Origin: Candidatus Liptonbacteria bacterium
GTDB lineage: Bacteria; Patescibacteriota; Minisyncoccia; UBA6257; 2-01-FULL-56-20
Assembly: GCA_016212635.1 (NCBI GenBank)
Contig: JACRFR010000058.1
Span: forward strand, 1-23,625
Length of the DNA stretch: 23,625 nt
Direction of reading: 5' to 3'
Every line of letters starts with the position of its first letter. The stretch's first letter is position 1. Below are positions 1-7,073 of this stretch, piece after piece. Both the position numbers and the translations under genes were made by a program. The notes beneath the pieces were generated by a model. It had not been told where the DNA came from and searched no databases. It saw nothing but the letters and a program-made list of their open reading frames with translations.

Positions 1-571
1 CGGTCACATCCCCGGAGCTAGCAACCCAGGTCGGGACTTCAGAAGCGTTGGCCACCAGGATGTTGGCGGCGGTCGTGGTCGCGAGCTTACTGGCCGCGAT
101 GGAGCCAGCCAGCATGGCGTTGGTGACCTTGCTCGCGCCGACAGCCGTCACGCCACCGCTGGTTACAGTGATATCGCCAGATAAGGCCATTGGAGTCATA
201 ACCCCGCTGGTGGTGGTGGCGACTAACATGTAGCCCGGAGTGGTGGTAGCTAGTTTGGAGAAATCGATCAGGGCTGAAGAGGAAATATCTGCGTTCAGAA
301 TCGTACCGTCCAGAATTTCGGCGGAACCGATGGAACCGTCCGGCAAGACCACCTCGCCGTTACCCGTGCCATCGGTGGTCACCGTGAGCGAGGTCACCCC
401 GGAGTTGCCAAGGGTTACCCCGGCAGTTGTGCCGGTGAAAGTTATCGCTCCGTCGCCGGTCACGCCCGTGGAACTGATGGTCACCGCGGCGCCCGCAATG
501 GAGACACCCGCGAGGGCCAGCGCCAAGGAAAGCGCTCCGGCTTGAAGCAAGATTTTTTTAGTTCTCTGCAT
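1..571 (-). CDS. Secreted repeat protein, N-terminal 190 residues (runs off left edge)
   Basis: An open frame runs from an ATG at 569-571 to the window edge without a stop. The first ~28 residues form a Sec-type signal peptide (MQRTKKILLQ, then an Ala/Leu-rich core ending near AGA). The rest is rich in Gly, Thr, Ser, Ala and Val and looks like beta-structured fibre sequence. A unit of about 55 residues repeats: SKLATTTPGYMLVA recurs as SKLATTTAANILVA, and GDITV recurs as GDVT. The phrases DGSIGSAEILDGTI and NADISS are typical of tail-fibre-like or adhesin-like repeats in secreted proteins of uncultured bacteria. I do not know a specific function; a surface fibre is an inference. No Shine-Dalgarno sequence precedes the ATG (AATTAATTACGAA). 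Confidence 0.75.
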   Translation of the reverse strand, partial: MQRTKKILLQAGALSLALALAGVSIAGAAVTISSTGVTGDGAITFTGTTAGVTLGNSGVTSLTVTTDGTGNGEVVLPDGSIGSAEILDGTILNADISSSALIDFSKLATTTPGYMLVATTTSGVMTPMALSGDITVTSGGVTAVGASKVTNAMLAGSIAASKLATTTAANILVANASEVPTWVASSGDVT

Positions 572-592
572 TTCGTAATTAATTAATTGTTT

Positions 593-621
593 TTCTGTCG
601 CGGAAAATATTCGCGACAGAA
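593..621. repeat. Perfect 10-bp inverted repeat upstream of the secreted repeat protein
   Basis: TTCTGTCGCG (593-602) and CGCGACAGAA (612-621) are separated by 9 nt. It lies 22 nt upstream of the minus-strand ATG at 571, so it is either a 5' UTR hairpin or an operator. There is no T-run characteristic of a terminator on the minus strand. Confidence 0.55.
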
Positions 622-677
622 GACCTTTGGTTTTTTAAGCATTCGCTTTTCGAACTCGACCTTTCAGCGTGACCTAA

Positions 678-763
678 CCTACCTCTTTACGAAGGGCTGC
701 TCCGATGGGGCTCGGGTTCCAACTTTCGTCGGATACGTGCCCACCGAAATAACCAGAGGTAGG
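678..763 (-). other. Possible structured leader
   Basis: CCTACCTCT (678-686) pairs with AGAGGTAGG (755-763), enclosing about 68 nt with further possible pairing. It lies in the gene-free stretch 572-1256, between the fibre gene and an AT-rich segment (780-810) that holds TATAAT on the minus strand at 785-790. The best -35 (TTGTCA) would be only 14 nt from that box, so the promoter is uncertain. It could be a leader RNA of the 571 gene. No known riboswitch consensus was recognised. Confidence 0.3.
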
Positions 764-897
764 CCAAGCACGGCTTACATTTTAATTATACTCCTATATT
801 TTTGTGACAAGTATGGGGACAGCGCAGAAATGTGCATAACTCCCCTAAACGAGTACGGGGTGCATCAATAAGTCCCAGAGGGCATGGTCAATACCGG

Positions 898-945
898 GTT
901 ATCCGATGACCACTCGCACAGATAATATTTAGGTCATCGGATAAC
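898..945. repeat. Perfect 14-bp inverted repeat with 20-nt AT-rich loop
   Basis: GTTATCCGATGACC (898-911) and GGTCATCGGATAAC (932-945) are exact inverted copies. No T-run follows on either strand, so it is not an ordinary rho-independent terminator. It sits in a gene-free region. It could be a protein-binding site or the remnant of a small mobile element. Confidence 0.6.
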
Positions 946-1019
946 GAGATTTGCGTTGCCGAATGCGGCAATCCGGCTCCGCCACGACTGGGCAAATTGC
1001 CGGATTCCAGGACCACCAG

Positions 1020-1110
1020 ACCTATACGACCCATAGGGCGTATGGTCGTATAGGTCCTATGAGTCGTATAAGTCTTATAGGACGTATAGGACTTATGGGA
1101 CTTTATAGAA
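1020..1110. repeat. 9-nt-period repeat array A1 (TATAGG family)
   Basis: About ten degenerate units related to GGACCTATA follow one another with a mostly 9-nt period, for example TTATAGGACG, TATAGGACT and TATGGGACT. Each unit is close to self-complementary (CCTATAGG). Related arrays occur at 5344, 10540 and 11186. The stretch just upstream (955-1012) holds several CGGCAAT / ATTGCCG words shared with the 5090-5761 gene and its operator. Confidence 0.75.
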
Positions 1111-1115
1111 CCGAT

Positions 1116-1157
1116 AAAAAAACCAAACTCCCTCTCCGACCTTAGTCGGAGAGGGGG
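1116..1157 (-). terminator. Rho-independent terminator of the surface-protein gene
   Basis: CCCTCTCCGAC (1130-1140) and GTCGGAGAGGG (1145-1155) form an 11-bp stem with a 4-nt loop. Read on the minus strand it is followed by a T-rich stretch (1116-1127) that includes seven Ts. It lies about 100 nt past the stop codon at 1257. Confidence 0.75.
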
Positions 1158-1203
1158 AAGGTTTTATCCCAACCGGATGTCACAAGCAACCGGTCGGGGT
1201 ATT

Positions 1204-1247
1204 GATCAATGATCAGTGATTAGTAATCAATGATTAATGATCAATGG
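1204..1247. repeat. 7-nt-period tandem array (ATTGATC / ATTAATC type)
   Basis: On the minus strand the units read ATTGATC, ATTAATC, ATTGATT, ACTAATC, ACTGATC, ATTGATC, each 7 nt. It starts about 9 nt past the TAG stop at 1257-1259. A near-identical array lies at 18863-18898, again just past a stop codon. Confidence 0.8.
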
Positions 1248-1256
1248 TTGCCGCCA

Positions 1257-4200
1257 CTAGTCGTACTTGACCGTGGTGCTCAAGTTGTTGAGGTTGCTCG
1301 GAGGCAAGCTCAAACTCTCGCTGGATTGATCGTACCTGGACCAGGAGAACGCGGACACCGTAACCGAGAAGCTCTCGGGGTTGGTGGACGGGTTCGCGAA
1401 GGCCGAGGTGTCAACCCGAAGGATGTAATCCTTAGCGGAAGTGATCGCATCACCGCCGGAGATCGTGAGCGTGGTGGACGTAGAATTGGTGGACGGCGTA
1501 GTGGTCACGCTAGAGGTGGCATAGGTCGTCGACAATGTGCTGTCCAAGAGTGACACCTGGAAGGTGTTGGTCGCGTTTAAGACCACACCCGACAAGCTCA
1601 AGGTCAGGCTCTCGATCTTGGCTCCGTAAGCCGCATCCGGCGTTACGGTGAACTTGATCGCGTTATCTTGAGACTTACGCACTCGGCTGGTAGCCGCGTT
1701 GTACTCGGCCATCGCCACAGTCACCTTGGTCCGGAGCACCGTCTGCTGTTGGGAGGCCAGCGGGAAGGAGCCGTTAATGGTCGCTGCTTGACTGGATGCC
1801 ACGCCGTAGGCGGTGACGTCAGACGAAGTCGCGATCTTGAACAGGTAGGACTGGTTGTGGGACGTGGTCGAGTCGCTGTAGCTGGCCAGATCACCCTTAA
1901 GCGTCAAGGTCGCTGTATCCAGCTTCTTGACAACCAGCGGGGTCTGGAAGGTGATGGTCGAAGTACCCACACCGCTGGTCATGCCAAGGTTGGTACCAGT
2001 GCCAGTGTAGGTCGTACCGCCGCTCGTACCAGACAGAGTGAGGTTCTTGAAGGTCGAGGGCGCGCTGGACGACGTGGAAGACGCCGTCATCACGAGCTGG
2101 GTGATCTTCACATCCTCGCTGCTGTTGTTGGTGTTGAACGTGAACTGACCGAGCGTGACTCCGGTCGCGCCCTGAACCAAGTACTCACCCGAGGTCGGGA
2201 TGGAGTTCGAGGAGGTCAAGGTTACGGAGCCGGTGCCCGCCACCGTCATGTTCTGGCCGGCCACCATAGCCGAGGTCGACACGGTCGTACCCGCGGTGTT
2301 TTTGAGGGTCTGGTTGGTGTTGGTCGAGGCCCCCGTGCCCACAGCGCCCGCCAAAGAGACGGGAGCGGTGTAAGCCGCGGCGGTCGAACCAGTCAAGATA
2401 TCCCCATAGACATCCACCGTCACCGAGCCGCCGGCCGGGATCAAAGTCGCCGAGCCGGGCGAGCTGAAGGTGTAGGACTGGCTAGCGTCCAGGGTCGAGA
2501 CCTGGTAGTTCCAGGTCGCGGAGCCGACTTTCGCCACCAAGTTCTGCATCTTTAGACCGGAGGTGACATCCGCAGAAGTGCGGACGGTCACGCTGGTCAG
2601 GTTGATGCCTTCCGCCGAAGATGCGCCCAAGCTAAAGGAGGCAACTTTCTGGGCGTAAGCGCCACCCACGAAGGTCTGCGAGGACAGGGACGAATTCTGG
2701 CTGCCGGTAAAGGGCGAGGAAGAGATCTGCAGGTTGGACCCGCTGATCGTGCCGCCCGGGGCCGAGGAGGTTTGGAAGGAGATCTGGCCCTCCACGTTGG
2801 AGCCGCCCGGCGCCGTCAAGGCCCCGGTCAGGCTGGTGATCGTCGCCCCCGACTGCAAGTCCGCCTTCAAGCTCAACACCCGAGTGGTATTGGCCGGAAT
2901 GGTGTAGTTGATGTTGGAGGACGAGGTGCCGAAGGAACAGCTGTAGGTCGTGCTCGCGCCGGCCGCGCCGGTGCAGGAGGACGGCGTGTTGATGGTCGTC
3001 CCGACCTGCTGGCCGTCGTCGCCGTAGAGCGCGATGTTCCGAATGTCGCTGTCGACATTCGAGAGTGTACCCCAAGTGGAACCGCCCGCCTTGGTCAGCT
3101 GGAAGTTCATCCACTTAACCTTGACCGGCTCACCGGCCGCGCGGACCGCGAACTTACCAACGGTAACGTTCGTGCCGCCCAACGCGATATTGCCCGTCGG
3201 GGTGGAAGAATCCAGAGAAGCGGTTACGGTTCCGGCGCGCACGGTAACCGTGGTCGCCGTGCCGGTCGGGGTGCCGCCCGAGATGTTGGTGTTGTACTGC
3301 GTGTCCGTGATCACCCAGTCAAAGGGCCGCAGAATCTGCATCACGAAGTTGCGGTACGGCGTACCCATCACGTCGGCGTAGACCTCCATCCGGTGCGAAC
3401 CGGTGTTCATGGTTGCCGGGCTGGCAGCCAGATCAAAGAAGGCCTTGCCGTCCGTGGTTAGGCCCGCGGCCGTACCCACCTGCACGCCATCTAGTTTCAG
3501 GACCAAGTTCTTCAAGTCCGTGGCGGCATTAATTGAGCCAGTCACGCTGAAGCGGATCGACTGAAGCTTAACGGCGCTGTTCTGTACCGTGAGCGACAAT
3601 GCGCCACCGAGGAAGCTCTGCGTGCCGGCATCCACCTGGGAAGCCACGCTCTGATAAGCAGGCGAGCTAACTGAAGCCAGGGAAGGATTAGACACGCTGG
3701 TGGTCACGTAGTTGCCACCTGCCACCGGGAAGGTGCCGCTGGCAGTGCCAGCCGACAAGGCCACATCCGCGGCCTGGGCCACGCTGAAACCAACGGTGTT
3801 GCCGTTCGAGGCGCCGGAGGAGATATCCACCCGGAGGGTGACATCTACCGTCTGGCCGGCCGGAACGTCAAACAGGTTGCCGGTGAAGGTCACTACCCCG
3901 CCCGAGAGCGAGGTGTACTGGGCTACGATGTTCGCGCCCAGAGAAATGTACGCGTTGGTGATGTTGGAATCCGACACCACGCCGGTCTTGGTGAACTTCA
4001 TGCCAGTCACGGTCACGTTGCCCGTGGAACCGTTCGAGACTTTGAAGTTCAAAACCGGCACCTGGGCTGCGCCCGAAATGATCGAGCCGCCCGGGTTGGT
4101 GCCCGCGCTGACAGTTACCGCACCCGTTACCGGAACCACGGCGGGCGGAGTGCCAGCCGGAGGAGTTACCGGAGGAGTCACTGGAGGCGTTACTGGCGGA

Positions 4201-4649
4201 GTCACGGTTACCGTGGCGCAAGCCGCTGCTCGGCTCAAGGGACCAAAGTAGCCGGAGGTCGGAGAAACTCCCTCCGCTTTCTGCCACTTAACCAACGCCG
4301 CTTTGGTCATAGCGCCAAAGTAGCCAGTGGGTGCGGCAATAACGAGATAATCTCCGTCAATCAGAACTTGCTGGAGCGCACTTACTTCCTCGCCCTTGGA
4401 ACCCACCGTGAGGTTGCGGGTAAAAGAGCAAGTACCGGAAGGAGCGCTGGGAGCAGTAAGCTGACCCTGCAGAGCTTGAATTTGCGCCTGCAGGCTCGCA
4501 ATTGTCGTCTGCAGATCCGTCGCGCTTTGCGCGGATACAACAGACGGGAGAACTAAGCCGGCTCCGGAGAGCGATAGCACAGTAATGAGCGAAAGGCTCA
4601 CGGAAGCGGCTTTCTTGGTAAAGCTACTCATACGTTTCGTTATTTTCAA
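1257..4649 (-). CDS. S-layer-like secreted surface protein with peptidoglycan-binding domain
   Basis: A 1,130-residue secreted protein. Residues 1-41 are a signal peptide ending at SVVSAQS. A short coiled coil with a heptad Leu/Gln pattern covers ~45-64. A peptidoglycan-binding domain type 1 covers ~75-145 (LTVGSKGEEVSALQQVL, then GYFGAMTKAALVKWQ and GYFGPLSRAA). A TPPVTPPVTPP linker follows at ~150-170, then about 950 residues of Ser/Thr/Gly-rich beta-sandwich sequence. This architecture is common in Parcubacteria and suggests a cell-wall-anchored surface-layer or adhesin protein; the role is inferred. The frame begins with TTG at 4649; an ATG at 4631 gives a shorter but still good signal peptide. 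Neither has a clear ribosome-binding site. A terminator lies downstream (1116-1157) and the previous gene's terminator upstream (4793-4818), so it is probably monocistronic. Confidence 0.85.
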   Translation of the reverse strand: MKITKRMSSFTKKAASVSLSLITVLSLSGAGLVLPSVVSAQSATDLQTTIASLQAQIQALQGQLTAPSAPSGTCSFTRNLTVGSKGEEVSALQQVLIDGDYLVIAAPTGYFGAMTKAALVKWQKAEGVSPTSGYFGPLSRAAACATVTVTPPVTPPVTPPVTPPAGTPPAVVPVTGAVTVSAGTNPGGSIISGAAQVPVLNFKVSNGSTGNVTVTGMKFTKTGVVSDSNITNAYISLGANIVAQYTSLSGGVVTFTGNLFDVPAGQTVDVTLRVDISSGASNGNTVGFSVAQAADVALSAGTASGTFPVAGGNYVTTSVSNPSLASVSSPAYQSVASQVDAGTQSFLGGALSLTVQNSAVKLQSIRFSVTGSINAATDLKNLVLKLDGVQVGTAAGLTTDGKAFFDLAASPATMNTGSHRMEVYADVMGTPYRNFVMQILRPFDWVITDTQYNTNISGGTPTGTATTVTVRAGTVTASLDSSTPTGNIALGGTNVTVGKFAVRAAGEPVKVKWMNFQLTKAGGSTWGTLSNVDSDIRNIALYGDDGQQVGTTINTPSSCTGAAGASTTYSCSFGTSSSNINYTIPANTTRVLSLKADLQSGATITSLTGALTAPGGSNVEGQISFQTSSAPGGTISGSNLQISSSPFTGSQNSSLSSQTFVGGAYAQKVASFSLGASSAEGINLTSVTVRTSADVTSGLKMQNLVAKVGSATWNYQVSTLDASQSYTFSSPGSATLIPAGGSVTVDVYGDILTGSTAAAYTAPVSLAGAVGTGASTNTNQTLKNTAGTTVSTSAMVAGQNMTVAGTGSVTLTSSNSIPTSGEYLVQGATGVTLGQFTFNTNNSSEDVKITQLVMTASSTSSSAPSTFKNLTLSGTSGGTTYTGTGTNLGMTSGVGTSTITFQTPLVVKKLDTATLTLKGDLASYSDSTTSHNQSYLFKIATSSDVTAYGVASSQAATINGSFPLASQQQTVLRTKVTVAMAEYNAATSRVRKSQDNAIKFTVTPDAAYGAKIESLTLSLSGVVLNATNTFQVSLLDSTLSTTYATSSVTTTPSTNSTSTTLTISGGDAITSAKDYILRVDTSAFANPSTNPESFSVTVSAFSWSRYDQSSESLSLPPSNLNNLSTTVKYD

Positions 4650-4792
4650 TTTCTAGAGTTTCGACTCTTGTTTTTGTTTTGTTCCGATCCATTATGGACC
4701 GTCGACCTTTCAGTTCCAGACTACTTACGGCCCACCATGATCAGTGAGGTAGATCAGGGTCGGCCGCGAGCAGTTCGCTGGCTAGGTAAAAT

Positions 4793-4818
4793 AAAAACTC
4801 GCTCGGTTCCAGAGCGAG
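4793..4818 (-). terminator. Rho-independent terminator of the 5090-5761 gene
   Basis: CTCGCTC (4798-4804) and GAGCGAG (4812-4818) form a 7-bp stem with a 7-nt loop. On the minus strand it is followed at once by TTTTTATTTTA. It is oriented to stop transcripts from the regulator gene. The gene-free stretch 4650-5089 otherwise holds the hairpin array below and another hairpin, GGTTCA / TGAACC, near 4928-4950. Confidence 0.75.
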
Positions 4819-4823
4819 GCCAC

Positions 4824-4925
4824 GGCTAGCGGCAAGCGAAAAGCGACAAGTGAAAAGCGATGAAACAACAACGGAAATTGTTTGTTCTTTTCGCTCTCCG
4901 CTCTCCGCTCTCCGCTAGTCTAGCC
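4824..4925. repeat. Long imperfect inverted repeat built of 7-nt units
   Basis: The left arm carries 7-nt units GCGAAAA, GCGACAA, GTGAAAA, GCGATGA (about 4835-4863). The right arm carries CTCTCCG repeated about three times (4894-4917). The outer ends GGCTAG (4824-4829) and CTAGCC (4920-4925) pair. The two arms are roughly reverse complements, so the region can fold into a long imperfect hairpin. Confidence 0.65.
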
Positions 4926-5057
4926 TTGGTTCAGCCTCACTTCTGAACCGCTTGGGTCTAGTGTATCAAACTAGCGCTACCAACTGCAAGTGGTCGTACC
5001 ACCCGTACTAGAGTAAACGGCAGGTAGCCAGGGAAGTTACAGCGCCCCGCACCCCCC

Positions 5058-5092
5058 CCACTCCCTACTCGCCACTCCCTACTCCCTACCTA
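5058..5092. repeat. 7-nt-period array (TAGGGAG type) overlapping a stop codon
   Basis: On the minus strand the units read TAGGGAG, TAGGGAG, TGGCGAG, TAGGGAG, TGGGGGG. The TAG stop codon of the 5090-5761 gene opens into the array. Confidence 0.8.
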
Positions 5093-5761
5093 TTTCGCCC
5101 GGTAGAAGGTGCTGGGGCCGCCCTCCCCGATTCGGTCAATCTTGTTCTGGCTGATCAGACCTTGCAGGTCATATCGCAACGTACGCTCGCTCACATTCGG
5201 TAATATTCCTTGTATATCCTTTAACCGGCAATTGCCGAATTGCCGCACTTTATCTAGAATTGCCGATTGCCGGATTGGAGCATCCATGTGCATGGTGGAC
5301 TCGGCGTTGGATGGTCCTTTTGGGGCGATTTTATCTACCGCCTGCTGTGTGGGTCTTATAGGACCTATAGGACCTATAGAGCCGACGTCCGGTAGATTAC
5401 TTTGGGAGCGTTGCTTGCGTTCCGCGAGGATTGTCTCCAGATTGATCTGCTCGGCTTGGATCGGTTCATTTAAAATACTGGCCAAAGACCAGAGTTCGCG
5501 TAGAATGACTTGGCTGTTGTCCACCGAGATGGTTCCGCCCTCCATCCCCAGCCGCACATAATACTCGAGTACGTGCAAATTCGCGACAGCTTGCGGAAAA
5601 TCGCGAGTGGCAGTCGGAGCCATCACGCCGAGCGCCCAGCGTTCCAAATGTTCCGCTAAAATTCGATCCGGCAAAGACGGCGCCAGCCGTAGAATCGCGT
5701 AGCATATTTCGAATGCCTGGTGTTCTGCCGCCTGACTGCCGCTACTTACCAAAGGATTCAT
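5090..5761 (-). CDS. Winged-helix transcriptional regulator with helical N-terminal domain
   Basis: A 223-residue protein. The N-terminal ~100 residues are alpha-helical (EHQAFEICYAILRLAP through LRELWSLASIL) and look like a helical bundle. A low-complexity linker follows at ~126-150, containing GSIGPIGPIRPT. The C-terminal ~60 residues form a DeoR-like winged helix (RQSAILDKVRQFGNCRLKDI, then LPNVSERTLRYDLQGLI and KIDRIGEGGPSTFYR). The Gly-Pro-Ile linker is encoded by a 9-nt-period array (5344-5385), and the start of the HTH by CGGCAAT words (5229-5276), so repeat DNA appears to have expanded inside the coding sequence. The promoter is covered by a perfect inverted repeat made of the same CGGCAATT word, which suggests autoregulation. 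The exact family is not recognised. Confidence 0.75.
   Translation of the reverse strand: MNPLVSSGSQAAEHQAFEICYAILRLAPSLPDRILAEHLERWALGVMAPTATRDFPQAVANLHVLEYYVRLGMEGGTISVDNSQVILRELWSLASILNEPIQAEQINLETILAERKQRSQSNLPDVGSIGPIGPIRPTQQAVDKIAPKGPSNAESTMHMDAPIRQSAILDKVRQFGNCRLKDIQGILPNVSERTLRYDLQGLISQNKIDRIGEGGPSTFYRAK
5229..5276. repeat. ATTGCCG / CGGCAAT words inside the regulator gene
   Basis: ATTGCCG occurs four times: two copies 8 nt apart, then after 14 nt of other sequence two copies exactly 7 nt apart. The segment encodes the first helices of the winged-helix domain. The same word forms both arms of the operator at 5766-5798. Confidence 0.65.
5344..5385. repeat. 9-nt-period array A2, in frame inside a coding sequence
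   Basis: Three to four GGACCTATA-type units lie in the regulator gene and read on the minus strand as Gly-Pro-Ile repeats. The 9-nt period keeps the reading frame. It belongs to the same family as the intergenic arrays at 1020, 10540 and 11186. Confidence 0.75.
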
Positions 5762-5765
5762 GCCT

Positions 5766-5803
5766 ATGCGGCAATTTTAGGTAATTTAATTGCCGCATGT
5801 CAA
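5766..5803 (-). promoter_or_regulatory. Promoter with overlapping perfect inverted-repeat operator
   Basis: On the minus strand, TTGACA (5798-5803) and TAAAAT (5774-5779) are 18 nt apart. ATGCGGCAATT (5766-5776) and AATTGCCGCAT (5788-5798) are exact inverted repeats with an 11-nt spacer and cover the whole -35/-10 spacer and half of the -10 box. The predicted transcription start lies about 5 nt before the ATG at 5761, so the mRNA is almost leaderless. This is a classic arrangement for repression by steric block. Confidence 0.75.
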
Positions 5804-5814
5804 GCCGATCTCTT

Positions 5815-5890
5815 CCTCCCCTTTCTAAGGGGAGGTTAGGTGGGGTGAGAATTTCTGAACCCCCTCTGCTCCCCCTTGGAAAAGGGGGAG
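5815..5890. repeat. Dispersed GC-rich hairpin repeat (copy 1)
   Basis: CCTCCCCTT (5815-5823) pairs with AAGGGGAGG (5827-5835) and is followed by TTAGGTGGGGT. A second hairpin CCCCCTT / AAGGGGG follows near 5875-5888. The first hairpin and its tail recur at 22818-22848. Such elements are widespread intergenic repeats in environmental bacterial genomes. Confidence 0.7.
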
Positions 5891-5968
5891 AATGAAGAGA
5901 GAATTAAATCCCTCCCCCCGATTTGAATCGGAGTACTCCATTTAGAAAAGGGCGAGTCAATGCCCAGA

Positions 5969-6100
5969 GGCGCTGTTCGAAAACCCCAGGTTTGTCATTC
6001 CGGCGAAAGCCGGAATCCAGGTTTTCTTAGTCACTGGATCCCGGGTCAAGCCCGGGATGACACTCGGCAAGCGGGGGAATCAATGTTTCCGAACAGCGCC
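5969..6100. mobile_element. 132-bp miniature transposon (MITE) with 9-bp target duplication
   Basis: The left end GGCGCTGTTCGAAAAC (5969-5984) and the right end, read inwards as GGCGCTGTTCGGAAAC (6100-6085), form 16-bp terminal inverted repeats with one mismatch. The element is flanked by an exact direct repeat ATGCCCAGA (5960-5968 and 6101-6109), as expected for a 9-bp target-site duplication. Inside lies a palindromic TGTCATTCC...GGGATGACA block (5993-6062). There is no room for a transposase, so it would have to be moved in trans. The 9-bp duplication and the end sequence are reminiscent of the IS903 group of the IS5 family; that assignment is an inference. Confidence 0.8.
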
Positions 6101-6159
6101 ATGCCCAGATACATAAGCCATATGTCATCAAGACACCAACAGTCAATCGGTTCTTGCCG

Positions 6160-6201
6160 CATTCTCTATTCTCTATGCCGTGTTCTACGCACTATGCACT
6201 A
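6160..6201. repeat. 7-nt-period array (TAGTGCG / TAGAGAA type) carrying the galU-like stop codon
   Basis: On the minus strand the units read TAGTGCG, TAGTGCA, TAGTGCG, TAGAACA, then after CGGCA, TAGAGAA and TAGAGAA. The first TAG is the stop codon of the 6199-6990 gene. Confidence 0.8.
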
Positions 6202-6990
6202 CGCACTATTTATGCGCATCGCCTCCTCTGCCGCATAGTAGCCGGCCAAACTGCCGCAATCCAATCTTTTTCTGCCGGGTTCAATGCCGAATATGCGGCA
6301 ACCCTGTTCGATTGCTTTCTGTAGCGCATCGCCGATCAGAACAGAATCCGGCAATCCTGGTTTCACCTGGCCAGCATGATCACGCAAAGCTTGCAGGAGA
6401 TATGCATCTAGAATGTAGCCGCCCCGGATGGTCAGGTTGGAAGGTGCCAGCTCTCGGGGTGGTTTTTCCACAACCCCCTTGACTTGATATGTTTCCACCC
6501 CCTCTCCGGGTACGGCCTCCGGTTGAATAACTCCATAGCGGCTAACTTCTTCCCAGGGAGTGTGCTCTAAAAGCACGACCGGCGCCGACAGGCGCTCGTA
6601 GGCATTTACGAGCACGGTCGTGATCGGCGGAGCACCCGGATACAGATCATCGGGAAACCGGACCAAAAAGGGGTCCGCGTCCAGCAGGTCTTGACACTTC
6701 AGAACCGCGTCGCCGTGGCCTAGGGGCTCTGCCTGTTCCCGCAGGTGGAGCTTCAGGACGGCGAACCGGTCGGCTATGTTCGCGAGATAAGTTTCATATT
6801 GCGCGCGATGCTCCGGACTAATGACCAAGACAACCGTGGCTATCCCGGATCTCACCGCCTCCTCCAGGGCGTACTCCACGATCGGCTTGCCGCCCAGCGG
6901 CAGGAGATTTTTGGGCGTGGTCAAGGTCAGCGGCCGCAAACGCAGACCCAGACCGGCCACCGGAATGACTAGTTTAGTTACGTTAGACAT
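6199..6990 (-). CDS. galU: UTP-glucose-1-phosphate uridylyltransferase-like nucleotidyltransferase
   Basis: A 263-residue sugar-nucleotidyltransferase, close to the size of compact GalU proteins. It would join UTP and a sugar 1-phosphate to make a UDP-sugar for envelope glycans. Motifs in order: VIPVAGLGLRLRPLT (8-22), LTTPKNLLPLGGKPIVEYALEE (start of the fold), GHGDAVL (91-97), the metal-site Asp in FPDDLY (112-117), YGVIQPE, and VEKPP. These match GalU order and spacing. The usual Thr-Arg of the G-x-G-T-R loop is Leu-Arg here (GLGLRLRP), an unusual change at a nucleotide-contacting position. The sugar substrate is not certain. It ends inside a 7-nt repeat array. Its start has no Shine-Dalgarno sequence. 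Confidence 0.75.
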   Translation of the reverse strand: MSNVTKLVIPVAGLGLRLRPLTLTTPKNLLPLGGKPIVEYALEEAVRSGIATVVLVISPEHRAQYETYLANIADRFAVLKLHLREQAEPLGHGDAVLKCQDLLDADPFLVRFPDDLYPGAPPITTVLVNAYERLSAPVVLLEHTPWEEVSRYGVIQPEAVPGEGVETYQVKGVVEKPPRELAPSNLTIRGGYILDAYLLQALRDHAGQVKPGLPDSVLIGDALQKAIEQGCRIFGIEPGRKRLDCGSLAGYYAAEEAMRINSA

Positions 6991-6998
6991 TGAAATAG

Positions 6999-7073
6999 TG
7001 AGTAGCGAGTGGGGAGTAGAGAGTAGAGCGAGGGCTTCCCCTACTCTCTACTTGCTACTCCCTACTCTCTACG
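6999..7073. repeat. 7-nt-period arrays forming an inverted repeat, carrying a stop codon
   Basis: On the minus strand the left arm reads TAGAGAG, TAGGGAG, TAGCAAG, TAGAGAG, TAGGGGA. The facing arm (about 6999-7034) carries the complementary units. GTAGAGAGTAG and CTACTCTCTAC pair as a perfect 11-bp stem. The first TAG (7069-7071) is the stop codon of the membrane-protein gene. Confidence 0.8.

Noticed and set aside
951..1145. Short plus-strand frame through array A1
   Set aside because: The sequence MSRISLIGRIGLMG is the translation of the 9-nt repeat and ends in the terminator; no ribosome-binding site or promoter at the right distance.
1204..1247. CRISPR array at the tandem repeats
   Set aside because: Units are 7 or 9 nt with no spacers and degenerate sequence; no cas gene is present.
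1668..2555. Plus-strand 295-codon frame opposite the surface protein
   Set aside because: Shadow of the minus-strand gene; composition dominated by Gly, Arg and His, typical for antisense of Ser/Thr-rich repeats.
5969..6100. Degraded coding sequence inside the miniature transposon
   Set aside because: The 132-bp interior is palindromic and too short; frames through it translate the repeat words only.
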